A stretch of 64,000 nt of DNA, taken from CALVGQ01 sp031551965. GTDB taxonomy: Bacteria > Bacillota_I > Bacilli_A > Erysipelotrichales > Erysipelotrichaceae. The translations under genes and the position numbers were made by a program. Position 1 is the stretch's first letter. Every line of letters begins with the position of its first letter. The notes under the pieces are model-generated. The model was not told the origin of the DNA, made no database searches, and saw only the letters and a list, made by a program, of their open reading frames with translations. The stretch is taken from the NCBI GenBank assembly GCA_031551965.1, contig JAVBMW010000015.1, forward strand, positions 62,001 to 126,000, written 5' to 3'. Positions 1 through 7,208 of the stretch are shown here, in pieces.

Positions 1-1
1 G

Positions 2-175
2 AATTGGGTTGAACTAGCAACGAGAGTAGATGGTTTTTCCTATTTAGGAACATTATTAATGGTTCTAACGGTGACATTAAATTCGAACTCAACATACAGA
101 TATTTTAAAACCACAAAAGATGGTGCTGACGAGGTTACAACAGGGATTAGTATCACTTACGTAAACAACTATTAA
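2..175 (+). CDS. Phage structural protein, C-terminal end (partial)
   Basis: The reading frame is open from the left edge to a TAA and encodes the last 57 residues of a larger protein. It ends in a beta-rich stretch with many Thr, Asn, Tyr and Val (…SITYVNNY). Position directly before the endolysin and holin fits a tail-fibre, baseplate or receptor-binding protein. That role comes only from gene order, because the fragment has no recognisable motif. Confidence 0.6.
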   Translation, partial: NWVELATRVDGFSYLGTLLMVLTVTLNSNSTYRYFKTTKDGADEVTTGISITYVNNY

Positions 176-191
176 TAGAAAGGATGGTTTT

Positions 192-311
192 ATGATCAAG
201 TTTAATGAAGAAATAGAGTTCGATGGAGAACTCTATGAAAAGAACGTCAAAGAGAATGATTTCTCTGGATCAGAAACAGATGGTGTAGGCAATGAATCTA
301 CAGATAGATGA
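192..311 (+). CDS. Small acidic phage protein (39 aa)
   Basis: ATG at 192 follows an AGAAAGGATGG Shine-Dalgarno region and opens a 39-codon frame ending at TGA 309-311. The product is acidic (MIKFNEEIEF…) with no membrane segment. Its end overlaps the endolysin start at 292 by 20 bases, which suggests translational coupling, since the endolysin start has only a weak ribosome site. Small proteins of this kind lie between tail and lysis genes in many phages of Bacillota; function unknown. Confidence 0.55.
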   Translation: MIKFNEEIEFDGELYEKNVKENDFSGSETDGVGNESTDR

Positions 312-1824
312 ACTAATCTTGCCATCAAGTAAGTATTCGATTAAGTGTCCCTACTCAATGATTAATCCTGGTTACATTACAATTCACGAAACTTCAAATG
401 ATGCTTCAGCTATGGCTGAGGCATCATTTATGCAAGGGAATAACAATAAGATTTCGTTTCATGCTGCTATCGACCACAATCGAGCAGTGGTATGTTTACC
501 CTTAGACCGTAGTTCTTGGAACGCAGGAGATGGGGTATCTGGAACAGGTAACAGAAATTCAATATCATTGGAAATCTGTTATTCAAAAAGCGGTGGGGAC
601 CGTTATGAACAGGCGTGGATTAATACAGCTTACTTGACTGCATTACTACTGAAGGAGTACAAGCTAACAATCGACAAAGTAAAAAAACATCAAGACTGGA
701 GCGGAAAGTATTGTCCGCATCGAACTCTTGATAATAAGAAATGGGATAAATTTAAAGCGCAAGTGAGCGCTTTTTTATTAGAAATGGAGGCAAATAAAAT
801 GGCTGAATTTAAAAAAGGTTATCAAAAGATTACTTATGCAGGACAAGTAGTTCATGCATATAAACAAAACGATGATATTACGTACAACAAGAAAAAGTAT
901 AAATTGGAAGTAGGTTTACTATCAACTCCAAACTATAAACAGCTGCAAACAATAAATACTATTGATGATGAAAAATTGTATTGGTGTAAAGTTAATTGCA
1001 GTTATTTTGTAATGGATGGCAGTGAAAAAGGGCAGGTATTAGGTCGTGAACAGTCCTTTACAGTAAATGAAACTCCTTTTCAAAAAGAATGGTTAGAAGT
1101 TATTGTGCTTAATAACAATGACGTAATTTGCGGAAGTCAACTGTATGGCTATAACAGACAAGATATTAAATTGGCCTATTCTCCTGCTTGTATTATCTTA
1201 AATAATGGTAAAAAAGTGTTTGATATTTCAAGTGGTGCAAAGGCTTTTTCGTTAACCAAAAAATATAATCAAAGTATTCATGCAATAGATTATAATGGCG
1301 TTCATCATTTTATTGTAACAGAGGGATTATTAGATGCATATCAATGCCAACAAATGTGTCTTGATTATGGCATGAGGTACGCCTTTATGCTAGATAGCGG
1401 GGGTTCTGCACAAATGAAGGCAGATGGTTCACTAAAAAGAAATACTGGTAGAGCTATTCCTAACGTTCTATGTTTCTATGGTGTTGAACTTAAAAATGAA
1501 GTAACGCCTACACCAGATCCAACACCAACAAGTGGACCTAAACATAAAGTTGGAGATATTGTGAAGATTACAAAATACTCTGCTTCAAGTACTAGTACGT
1601 CTTATGTTACAAAAACAGTAACAGCTAAGATTACTAAAGTATTATCAACAGGTGTTTTAAATCCGTATCTTTTAGATAGTGGAAATTATGGTTGGACAAA
1701 TGATAATTTTATTGTTGAAGATTCGACACCTGCAGTTAATACTTATCCAATCAAAGTAATGAAAGCAACAAATGAGTTATGCGGAACTCTTAATGATCTA
1801 GGTTTCGCATACGAAAAACTATAA
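292..1824 (+). CDS. Endolysin: amidase + phosphodiester glycosidase-like + SH3-like domains
   Basis: 510 residues in three parts. Residues about 5-160 are an N-acetylmuramoyl-L-alanine amidase type 2 domain, with zinc His32 in YITIHET and a second site in HQDWSGKYCPH, that would cut the stem peptide from muramic acid. Residues about 180-400 resemble the NAGPA/DUF2233 phosphodiester glycosidase family: NCSYF, a central beta region, then FMLDSGGSAQM and a final IPNVLCFYG. A TPTPDPTPT linker leads to an SH3-like wall-binding domain (HKVGDIVKI … GWTNDNFIV). It sits immediately before holin genes. A strong internal ribosome site at 786 could yield the two distal domains alone. Two different enzyme domains in one lysin are uncommon. 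The amidase call is firm; the glycosidase call rests on motif recall. Confidence 0.85.
   Translation: MNLQIDELILPSSKYSIKCPYSMINPGYITIHETSNDASAMAEASFMQGNNNKISFHAAIDHNRAVVCLPLDRSSWNAGDGVSGTGNRNSISLEICYSKSGGDRYEQAWINTAYLTALLLKEYKLTIDKVKKHQDWSGKYCPHRTLDNKKWDKFKAQVSAFLLEMEANKMAEFKKGYQKITYAGQVVHAYKQNDDITYNKKKYKLEVGLLSTPNYKQLQTINTIDDEKLYWCKVNCSYFVMDGSEKGQVLGREQSFTVNETPFQKEWLEVIVLNNNDVICGSQLYGYNRQDIKLAYSPACIILNNGKKVFDISSGAKAFSLTKKYNQSIHAIDYNGVHHFIVTEGLLDAYQCQQMCLDYGMRYAFMLDSGGSAQMKADGSLKRNTGRAIPNVLCFYGVELKNEVTPTPDPTPTSGPKHKVGDIVKITKYSASSTSTSYVTKTVTAKITKVLSTGVLNPYLLDSGNYGWTNDNFIVEDSTPAVNTYPIKVMKATNELCGTLNDLGFAYEKL
786..801 (+). promoter_or_regulatory. Internal ribosome binding site and start codon inside the endolysin gene
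   Basis: GGAGG at 786-790 stands 8 nt before an in-frame ATG at 799-801 (residue 170, MAEFKKGYQ). This is a better initiation signal than the one at 292. It lies exactly at the linker after the amidase domain, so it would produce a 341-residue protein holding only the glycosidase-like and SH3-like domains. Secondary starts that release wall-binding subunits are known in several clostridial and streptococcal endolysins. Confidence 0.6.
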
Positions 1825-1844
1825 ATAGAAAAGAGGAAAATAAA

Positions 1845-2102
1845 ATGAACATCAATTTTTTAGATTACATCAACGTTATTATCGTATTAGCTTGTATGCT
1901 TGTAGGATTCATCGTTAAGAAATGGTTTAATGATGTGGATAACAAATACATCCCAACGATCGTATTCGTACTTGGAGTGGTGTTACAATTCGTTACACAA
2001 GGGTTGTCACTTCCTAACTTTGTGATTGGTGGTATTAGCGGATTAGCTTCCACTGGATTACACCAAGCACTTAAAGCATTTATTGATAATGAAAAAGAGT
2101 AA
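1845..2102 (+). CDS. Phage holin
   Basis: 85 residues with hydrophobic segments near residues 8-24, 37-53 and 58-72, and a charged tail (KAFIDNEKE). Size, topology and location straight after the endolysin fit a small phage holin that permeabilises the membrane and releases the endolysin. The start ATG follows AAGAGGAAAATAAA. The next gene begins 5 nt after its stop, so the lysis genes are co-translated. Confidence 0.8.
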   Translation: MNINFLDYINVIIVLACMLVGFIVKKWFNDVDNKYIPTIVFVLGVVLQFVTQGLSLPNFVIGGISGLASTGLHQALKAFIDNEKE

Positions 2103-2107
2103 AAACT

Positions 2108-2359
2108 ATGAACGAATGGACAATCGTCACTGTCATAGTTACGCTCATAGGACTATTCATAACTGTTGGTAAACCGATCATAACGCTTAACTCAACAATC
2201 ACGCGTCTGGAAGTTACGATAAATTCACTGCAAAAAGACTATGATGAGTTCTCTAAAAAGAATAGTGAGTCACACGGTAGGCTTTGGGATCACAACAAAG
2301 AGCAAGATGAAAAGATCACTGATCATGACAATCGAATTTCAAAATTAGAGAATAAATAA
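2108..2359 (+). CDS. Holin-like accessory protein (single TM plus coiled coil)
   Basis: 83 residues: a hydrophobic N-terminal membrane segment (about residues 5-23) followed by a heptad-like charged helix rich in E, K, D and N. The layout matches BhlA/XhlA-type lysis accessory proteins that sit beside holins. It is the last gene of the lysis cassette, followed at once by a strong terminator. It could instead be a spanin-like or regulatory subunit; no catalytic motif is present. Confidence 0.6.
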   Translation: MNEWTIVTVIVTLIGLFITVGKPIITLNSTITRLEVTINSLQKDYDEFSKKNSESHGRLWDHNKEQDEKITDHDNRISKLENK

Positions 2360-2364
2360 ACTAT

Positions 2365-2394
2365 CCCACTTCCATTGCGGAGTGGGAGTTTTTT
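2365..2394 (+). terminator. Rho-independent terminator of the lysis cassette
   Basis: CCCACT (2365-2370) pairs with AGTGGG (2381-2386), followed by a T-run to 2394. It separates the phage late operon from the cargo pair that follows. Confidence 0.8.
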
Positions 2395-2514
2395 GATTTT
2401 CAATTCTGCTAGTGAAAAAAAGTTTTTTTGAATTTAAAAAAATTACGCAATTTGATTCTATTTGTGATATACTTTGAATACAAATGGAAATAGATAGTAA
2501 AAGTGGAGGGTGCA

Positions 2515-2970
2515 ATGAAATATTATAGTGTTTTGGATGTCGCAAAGTATATTGTAAAAACATGTAATAACAGAGGATGTTCAATTACTAATTTAAGATT
2601 GCAAAAAATTCTTTATTTTGTGCAAGCCCAATTCATTTCCAACAATAATTCATTATGCTTTATTGAAGAATTTGAATGTTGGACATATGGTCCGGTTATT
2701 CCGTCAGTATATTCCTATTTTAGATTTTTTGGAACATTAAATATAGAAATCAATGATTTTATACATGGAGATATTGAAAATATCGAATTTTCTGAAGAAG
2801 ATAAAATGTTGGTTGATTCTATTATAAGTAAAACTAAAAATATGAGCACTGATCAGTTGATAGAAATTACGCATTTGCAAGATCCTTGGAAAATGAATTA
2901 TAATCCAGAACAAAATATGATCATTCCAAATGAAGATATGTTAGAATATTTTAGCAGTAGGAATCAATAG
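2515..2970 (+). CDS. Panacea (SocA/GepA, DUF4065) domain protein, putative antitoxin
   Basis: 151 residues from ATG 2515, chosen because GGAGG (2505-2509) lies 5 nt upstream; an in-frame GTG at 2503 lies in the ribosome site itself. The family signature is clear: an N-terminal DVAKYIV helix, ITNLRLQKILYFVQA, then ECWTYGPVIPSVYSYFR and a C-terminal HLQDPW. Panacea domains act as antitoxins or chaperone-like adaptors in PanAT toxin-antitoxin modules, often on prophages. The partner is probably the membrane protein 18 nt downstream. Position between lysis genes and phage end is the usual place for lysogenic conversion cargo. Confidence 0.85.
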   Translation: MKYYSVLDVAKYIVKTCNNRGCSITNLRLQKILYFVQAQFISNNNSLCFIEEFECWTYGPVIPSVYSYFRFFGTLNIEINDFIHGDIENIEFSEEDKMLVDSIISKTKNMSTDQLIEITHLQDPWKMNYNPEQNMIIPNEDMLEYFSSRNQ

Positions 2971-2988
2971 ATTAAAAGGAAATATTTT

Positions 2989-4002
2989 ATGACTGCAATT
3001 AAAACCGATGTTTTTAAAACCGATGCAAAAATTTCTGTGGAGCGTGAAAGCGCTCCTTTCTTTGCAGAAATGGGAGAAGAATTCGATAAAATTTTAATCG
3101 GCTTTTATGAAAAACAACCTGAACAATGCATTGATAAAAAATGCAATATCTGCAAAGAAAATGATTTCACATCAAATTGCATAAATACTGAGTTATTTAA
3201 TGGTATATTTGAATTTGTTAAGAAAAATGAAAGAATTCCATATTCTGTATTAACGAATAAAATTTTTTTGCAAACCGATTCTGAATTTGAAGAAATGTCG
3301 CAAAGATTGATAGTTTGTATCAATATACTTGATCGTTTAAGAAAAGAATATTATTCAGTTTTAAATGAAAAAAATGAATTATTAGCAGAAAAAAAATCTA
3401 AAGCATTAGAAAATGAAATTCGAGATATAAAACAAAGCTATGAACGATATTTTTTATTGTTTAAGATATTTGTTAAGATGATGGACCACATAAATTTGGC
3501 TTTAAAGCAAAAACAAGTTATTCAAAACAACATTGGATACATTGAGCAAATGCAAAAAACAGCATCAGAGCAAATGGTTATACAGACAAAATTTAATAAT
3601 GGGCTTGAAGCTAATTTCGTGAAAGTAACTGAAGATTCAAAAAATAGCCTTGAGGATGTAAAAGCTGGAATATATGCTCAACTAATCTCTATAGTAAGTA
3701 TTTTTGTAGGGATATCATTCGTGATGTTTGGTGGTATGACTCTATTGAATAATCTTTTTGACTATTCAGGTTTGTCAGTAATACCCATGCGTGAAATGTT
3801 AACGTTAGGTTCATTACTAGGATTAATCCTTATAGATGCTATGTTTTGCTTTATTGTTTCCGTTTTTTATCTTACAGGAAAACACGATTTATTAAAACAA
3901 AATGGGTTATTATCAAAAACTATTCTATACGCAAATTTAATATTAGTGGGTATTATAATTTTTAATCTCATTAATGTTGAGTTAGTTTACTATATGAAAT
4001 AA
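2989..4002 (+). CDS. Coiled-coil membrane protein, putative partner of the Panacea protein
   Basis: 337 residues, not a family I recognise. Residues 1-75 include a Cys cluster (CIDKKCNICKENDFTSNC) that may bind metal. Residues about 95-230 are long charged coiled-coil helices. Residues about 230-335 hold three hydrophobic segments (YAQLISIVSIFVGISFVMFG; LTLGSLLGLILIDAMFCFIV; ILYANLILVGIIIFNLI). It follows the Panacea gene in what looks like one transcript closed by its own terminator. Several PanAT toxins are membrane-active, so a membrane-acting toxin or abortive-infection effector is a reasonable inference. Confidence 0.55.
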   Translation: MTAIKTDVFKTDAKISVERESAPFFAEMGEEFDKILIGFYEKQPEQCIDKKCNICKENDFTSNCINTELFNGIFEFVKKNERIPYSVLTNKIFLQTDSEFEEMSQRLIVCINILDRLRKEYYSVLNEKNELLAEKKSKALENEIRDIKQSYERYFLLFKIFVKMMDHINLALKQKQVIQNNIGYIEQMQKTASEQMVIQTKFNNGLEANFVKVTEDSKNSLEDVKAGIYAQLISIVSIFVGISFVMFGGMTLLNNLFDYSGLSVIPMREMLTLGSLLGLILIDAMFCFIVSVFYLTGKHDLLKQNGLLSKTILYANLILVGIIIFNLINVELVYYMK

Positions 4003-4022
4003 CCGCCTAGTGCGGTTTTTTT
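4001..4022 (+). terminator. Terminator after the cargo pair
   Basis: AACCGC pairs with GCGGTT around a CTAGT loop and is followed by T7. The first bases overlap the TAA stop at 4000-4002. Confidence 0.85.
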
Positions 4023-4042
4023 ATTGGAATAATATGAATGTT

Positions 4043-4065
4043 TCGGGCGAATTCTCGGGCGAATT
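4043..4065 (+). repeat. Tandem repeat TCGGGCGAATT, candidate att or integrase arm region
   Basis: TCGGGCGAATT occurs at 4043-4053 and again at 4055-4065 (12-nt period), between the last phage cargo gene and the tRNA terminator. Its G+C-richer sequence and location suggest the right prophage boundary. The left end is outside the window, so the core cannot be proven. Confidence 0.35.
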
Positions 4066-4069
4066 TCGT

Positions 4070-4100
4070 AAAAAAAAGCGATAAACCTAATGTTTATCGC
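4070..4100 (-). terminator. Terminator of the tRNA-Glu/tRNA-Trp operon
   Basis: Read on the minus strand, GCGATAAAC pairs with GTTTATCGC around a short loop and is followed by eight T. It lies 12 bases beyond the tRNA-Trp CCA end. Confidence 0.85.
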
Positions 4101-4112
4101 ATATTTCATCAC

Positions 4113-4186
4113 TGGCAGGGGTGGAGAGGATCGAACTCCCGTCTGTGGTTTTGGAGACCATCATACTACCATTGTACTACACCCCT
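4113..4186 (-). tRNA. tRNA-Trp (anticodon CCA)
   Basis: Minus-strand cloverleaf with acceptor AGGGGTG/CACCCCT, anticodon loop CTCCAAA (anticodon CCA), T-arm GGGAGTTCGATCCTC and an encoded GCCA 3' end. The CCA is genomically encoded. It is the second gene of a two-tRNA transcript and the nearest chromosomal gene to the prophage end. Confidence 0.95.
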
Positions 4187-4187
4187 A

Positions 4188-4264
4188 TGGTGACTCGTAC
4201 GGGATTCGAACCCGTGAATGACGCCGTGAAAGGGCGCTGTGTTAAGCCGCTTCACCAACGAGCC
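4188..4264 (-). tRNA. tRNA-Glu (anticodon TTC)
   Basis: Minus-strand cloverleaf with acceptor GGCTCGT/ACGAGTC, anticodon loop CTTTCAC (anticodon TTC), T-arm CACGGGTTCGAATCCCGT and an encoded ACCA end. Only one base separates it from tRNA-Trp, so both come from one precursor. Confidence 0.95.
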
Positions 4265-4280
4265 ATCGCTGTGCCTTAAA

Positions 4281-4309
4281 ATAATAACATACCACGCAAC
4301 ACAATTCAA
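4281..4309 (-). promoter_or_regulatory. Promoter of the tRNA operon
   Basis: On the minus strand, TTGAAT (4304-4309) and TATTAT (4281-4286) are separated by 17 bases, about 17 bases before the first tRNA-Glu nucleotide. Confidence 0.7.
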
Positions 4310-4338
4310 GTTTTATCTATCGCAATTTTAATAAATAT

Positions 4339-4347
4339 TGGTATAAT
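4339..4347 (+). promoter_or_regulatory. Extended -10 promoter of the uridine phosphorylase gene
   Basis: TGGTATAAT, an extended -10 element, lies 26 bases before the ATG. No good -35 hexamer is visible, as is usual with the TGn extension. Confidence 0.6.
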
Positions 4348-4373
4348 TAACTTAATGAAAGAAGGAAGATTTT

Positions 4374-5150
4374 ATGATTGATTATACAGAAGGATCAGGA
4401 CGTCAATATCATATTGGTGTTGCACCAGGTGAAATAGGAAGATATGTACTTATGCCAGGAGATCCAAAACGTTGTGAAAAAATTGCAGCATATTTTGATA
4501 ATCCAGTTTTGGTTGCCGATTCACGTGAATATGTAACCTATACTGGTGAGCTAGATGGTGTAAAAGTTAGTGTAACTTCGACAGGTATTGGTGGTGCCTC
4601 TGCCTCTATTGCAATGGAAGAATTGGTAGTTTGCGGTGCTGATACATTTATTCGCATTGGCACATGTGGTGGTATGGATATCGATGTACAAGGTGGAGAT
4701 GTTGTGATCGCAACGGGTGCGATTCGATTTGAAGGAACATCTAAAGAATATGCACCAATAGAATTTCCAGCCGTTGCGAATCATGAAATGGTAAACCATT
4801 TAGTTAGTGGTGCGGAGAAATTAAAACAGACTTATCACGTTGGGGTTGTACAATGTAAAGATGCATTTTATGGACAACATCGTCCAGAAACATTGCCCAA
4901 TCATGCAGAGCTTGAAAGTAAATGGGATGCATGGCTTCGCTTGGGTTGTAAAGCAAGTGAAATGGAATCTGCAGCATTATTTGTAGTTGCGAGTTATTTA
5001 AAAGTGCGTTGTGGATCATGCTTTTTAGTTGTGGCAAATCAGGAAAGAGAAAAACAAGGTCTAGCTAATAAACAATGTCATGATACTGATATCGCAATAA
5101 AAGTTGCGATAGAAGCATTACGAGAATGCATAAAAAAAGACAATAAATAA
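4374..5150 (+). CDS. udp: Uridine phosphorylase (nucleoside phosphorylase family I)
   Basis: 258 residues. It would split uridine with phosphate to uracil and ribose-1-phosphate in cytosolic pyrimidine salvage. Visible motifs are MPGDPKRCEKIA (phosphate site), STGIGGASASIAMEEL, FIRIGTCGGM, CKDAFYGQHRPE, and SEMESAALF, where Glu-Met-Glu binds ribose. The FYGQ segment and overall length fit Udp better than purine phosphorylases. The start has a GAAGGAAG ribosome site. It is a single-gene unit with its own promoter and terminator. A broader nucleoside specificity cannot be excluded. Confidence 0.88.
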   Translation: MIDYTEGSGRQYHIGVAPGEIGRYVLMPGDPKRCEKIAAYFDNPVLVADSREYVTYTGELDGVKVSVTSTGIGGASASIAMEELVVCGADTFIRIGTCGGMDIDVQGGDVVIATGAIRFEGTSKEYAPIEFPAVANHEMVNHLVSGAEKLKQTYHVGVVQCKDAFYGQHRPETLPNHAELESKWDAWLRLGCKASEMESAALFVVASYLKVRCGSCFLVVANQEREKQGLANKQCHDTDIAIKVAIEALRECIKKDNK

Positions 5151-5153
5151 CAT

Positions 5154-5186
5154 TAAAAAAAGAAAGGATCGATTCCTTTCTTTTCT
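5154..5186. terminator. Bidirectional terminator between udp and the prepilin-like gene
   Basis: AGAAAGGA (5161-5168) pairs with TCCTTTCT (5174-5181), flanked by A7 on the left and TTTTCT on the right. It can stop transcription from both convergent genes. Confidence 0.8.
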
Positions 5187-5934
5187 ATTCACTTAGTAAT
5201 TTGATCCAAACTTTACTGTCATCAGGAATGATTATTGTGTTAATTCCTGAAGTGTACATTGCTAAATACAATTCGTTGTTATAGACTAATATATCTCCCA
5301 TAATAGGATAATTATCATTGCTCCAACGATTTCTATTTTCGTAACTATCAAATATTATATCGCTTTCAGTAAAAACTTTACCACTTACTTTAACCGCTGC
5401 AGATGGATTGGCTGCAGAATATTCAGCTAATGTTGGATACTGCTTTAATGTCCAAGCTGAAATCCAAGCACCTTGATCAGATACAACATAGATTATACCA
5501 TCTTCGATCATAACCGCTCCAGCAGGGCTTAAACTAACGCCGCCTTTTTCTTCAACTTCTTTTAATAAGTCTCCCCATGTTTTAGTTGGAGATACTAAAA
5601 TATCCGCAATATAGTGCTGATCATTATTTGAATCAATAAGATCATGCTTACTACATTGAATATGCTTATCATCAGATGCTGAGTATATGCCTTTAGAAGG
5701 GCACTGCTCTTTTTCAGTTAAATCACTAATATACTGAGATAGAGTAAGCTCTTTATTTTTAAGTTGATCAAAATGAAAATCATTGATCAAAGTTTGACGA
5801 TTTCTATCACAAACAACTTTTCTTGAACTCTCTAAATAATTATTAACTTGAGGATATAGTAAAAGTCCAAGCACCGCAATAATTGCGATAACAACTACTA
5901 GTTCCATTAACGTAAAACCGGACCTTTTCTTCAT
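5185..5934 (-). CDS. Type IV prepilin-like protein
   Basis: 249 residues with a classical class III signal: MKKRSG, then FTLMELVVVIAIIAVLGLLLYPQ, including the conserved Phe+1 and Glu+5. A prepilin peptidase would cut after Gly6. The rest is hydrophilic with Cys residues near 42, 78 and 93 that may form a disulfide, and contains a Trp-rich C-terminal region. It stands alone between udp and the Nei-like gene, without assembly ATPase or peptidase beside it. It may be a (pseudo)pilin served by machinery elsewhere; the Tad locus 1.1 kb away uses a different pilin type. Confidence 0.85.
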   Translation of the reverse strand: MKKRSGFTLMELVVVIAIIAVLGLLLYPQVNNYLESSRKVVCDRNRQTLINDFHFDQLKNKELTLSQYISDLTEKEQCPSKGIYSASDDKHIQCSKHDLIDSNNDQHYIADILVSPTKTWGDLLKEVEEKGGVSLSPAGAVMIEDGIIYVVSDQGAWISAWTLKQYPTLAEYSAANPSAAVKVSGKVFTESDIIFDSYENRNRWSNDNYPIMGDILVYNNELYLAMYTSGINTIIIPDDSKVWIKLLSE

Positions 5935-6058
5935 AGTTTTCCTCTCTGAGATTTACTTACAATATAATAATATCATAATTTTTATGTTGAATAATATTAT
6001 TTTTCTTGTTTATATTATATAATTATTTTATAAAATGAATAAGAGGTGAAATCTAACT

Positions 6059-6883
6059 ATGATTGAATTACCTGAAGCTAGAATTATTGCAAAAGATTTA
6101 AAAAGCATTATTTTGAATAAAAAAATTGTGAATGTAGATGGAAATTTTACTGACCATAAATTTACATTTTACTATGAAGACCCTGATTTATACTATGAAC
6201 AATTAATAAATAAGAAAATAACGAAAATAATAGAACGTAACTATTATGTTGAAATTGAGATTGAAGATTATAAATTGATATTGAGAGATGGCGCAAATAT
6301 TCGTTATTATGATGATATTGATTTATGTCCAGATAAAAGTAAATTTAGAATTGTGTTTTCTGATTATAGTTGTTTGAATGTAACAACCTCAATGTATTGC
6401 TGTATTTTTGTATTTAAAAAGGATATAGATATTAATAATTTGTATTACAATTTGGAGTTAAATGGAATTGGAGCATTGGACCCAGAGTTTACTTTTGATT
6501 ACTTTCAAAGCTTACTTAATGAAAAAACTTTGAAGTTAAGTACTAAAGCTTTTCTTGCGACTGATCAAAGAATATTGGGGATTGGTAATGGAGTAGTTCA
6601 GGATATATTATTTAATGCCAATATATTACCAAAAAGAAAAATGAATACTTTAAATTTTGAAGAAATCGAAAAATTATATAATTCAATTATTGCTACGATA
6701 CATAAAATGATTGAATTAGGAGGCAGAGATACAGAGAAAAACATATTTTCTTTACCAGGAAGATATAAAACTATTTTAAGTAGTAAAACGTATAAAAATC
6801 CTTGCCCTTGTTGCAAAGGTACGATTACCAAAGAAAATTATTTGGGTGGTAGTATTTACTACTGTAGTAATTGTCAAAAATAA
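6059..6883 (+). CDS. Fpg/Nei-family DNA glycosylase-like protein lacking the catalytic proline
   Basis: 274 residues. The family fold is evident: an N-terminal LPEARII helix, the helix-two-turn-helix with QRILGIGNGVVQDILFNANILP, and a terminal zinc finger CPCC…YYCSNCQK. Normal enzymes begin MPELPE and use the proline amine as nucleophile; here residue 2 is Ile (MIELPEA), while the following Glu is kept. It may be a distinct subfamily using another residue, or a non-catalytic lesion-binding protein. Its ribosome site is AGAGGTGAAA. Monocistronic, followed by a terminator. Confidence 0.8.
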   Translation: MIELPEARIIAKDLKSIILNKKIVNVDGNFTDHKFTFYYEDPDLYYEQLINKKITKIIERNYYVEIEIEDYKLILRDGANIRYYDDIDLCPDKSKFRIVFSDYSCLNVTTSMYCCIFVFKKDIDINNLYYNLELNGIGALDPEFTFDYFQSLLNEKTLKLSTKAFLATDQRILGIGNGVVQDILFNANILPKRKMNTLNFEEIEKLYNSIIATIHKMIELGGRDTEKNIFSLPGRYKTILSSKTYKNPCPCCKGTITKENYLGGSIYYCSNCQK

Positions 6884-6902
6884 TTATCCACAAATGTGAA
6901 TA

Positions 6903-6933
6903 ACTTCAGTTGATAACTCGCTGAAGTTTTTTT
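6903..6933 (+). terminator. Terminator after the Nei-like gene
   Basis: CTTCAG (6904-6909) pairs with CTGAAG (6921-6926) and is followed by T7. It also insulates the Tad operon. Confidence 0.8.
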
Positions 6934-7021
6934 GTTTTCTCAACTTTGTTTCAAATGTGTCCCAAATATTAGGTGAGTGCTCATTTCATTAGAATAATAA
7001 AAGTGAAAGGAGATATTTTAT

Positions 7022-7177
7022 ATGAAAGAAATATTACAAGAGTATGGAGGTTTTGTTTTAGCGGTTGTGCTGATTGGAGCGCTAATCGTAGTTTTAACCA
7101 CTGGAGATGGATTTGTTGGAAGGATCAATGAAAACATCAACAGTCAATTTGCTCATATTGCTGAGCTAGGAAATTAG
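7022..7177 (+). CDS. Flp-type pilin-like peptide (51 aa), first gene of the Tad operon
   Basis: 51 residues: a short hydrophilic head (MKEILQEYGG), one long membrane helix (FVLAVVLIGALIVVL) and a polar amphipathic tail. Size, single helix and position at the head of Tad genes match the small Flp pilin subunit, although the classical Gly/Glu-Tyr processing site is only loosely kept (EYGG). The ribosome site AAAGGAGATATTTTAT is the strongest in the operon. A hairpin overlapping the stop codon separates it from the assembly genes, as expected where pilin is needed in excess. Confidence 0.7.
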   Translation: MKEILQEYGGFVLAVVLIGALIVVLTTGDGFVGRINENINSQFAHIAELGN

Positions 7178-7194
7178 GACACATTTTGTGTCCT
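7176..7194 (+). terminator. Hairpin after the pilin gene, likely attenuator or mRNA stabiliser
   Basis: AGGACACA (7176-7183) pairs perfectly with TGTGTCCT (7187-7194) around TTT. It begins inside the pilin stop codon and lacks a clean T-run, so it probably terminates partially or protects the pilin mRNA 3' end rather than closing the operon. Confidence 0.6.
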
Positions 7195-7208
7195 TCTAAT
7201 ACTATTTT

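Noticed and set aside
2503..2514. GTG start for the Panacea gene
   Set aside because: Lies inside the Shine-Dalgarno of ATG 2515.
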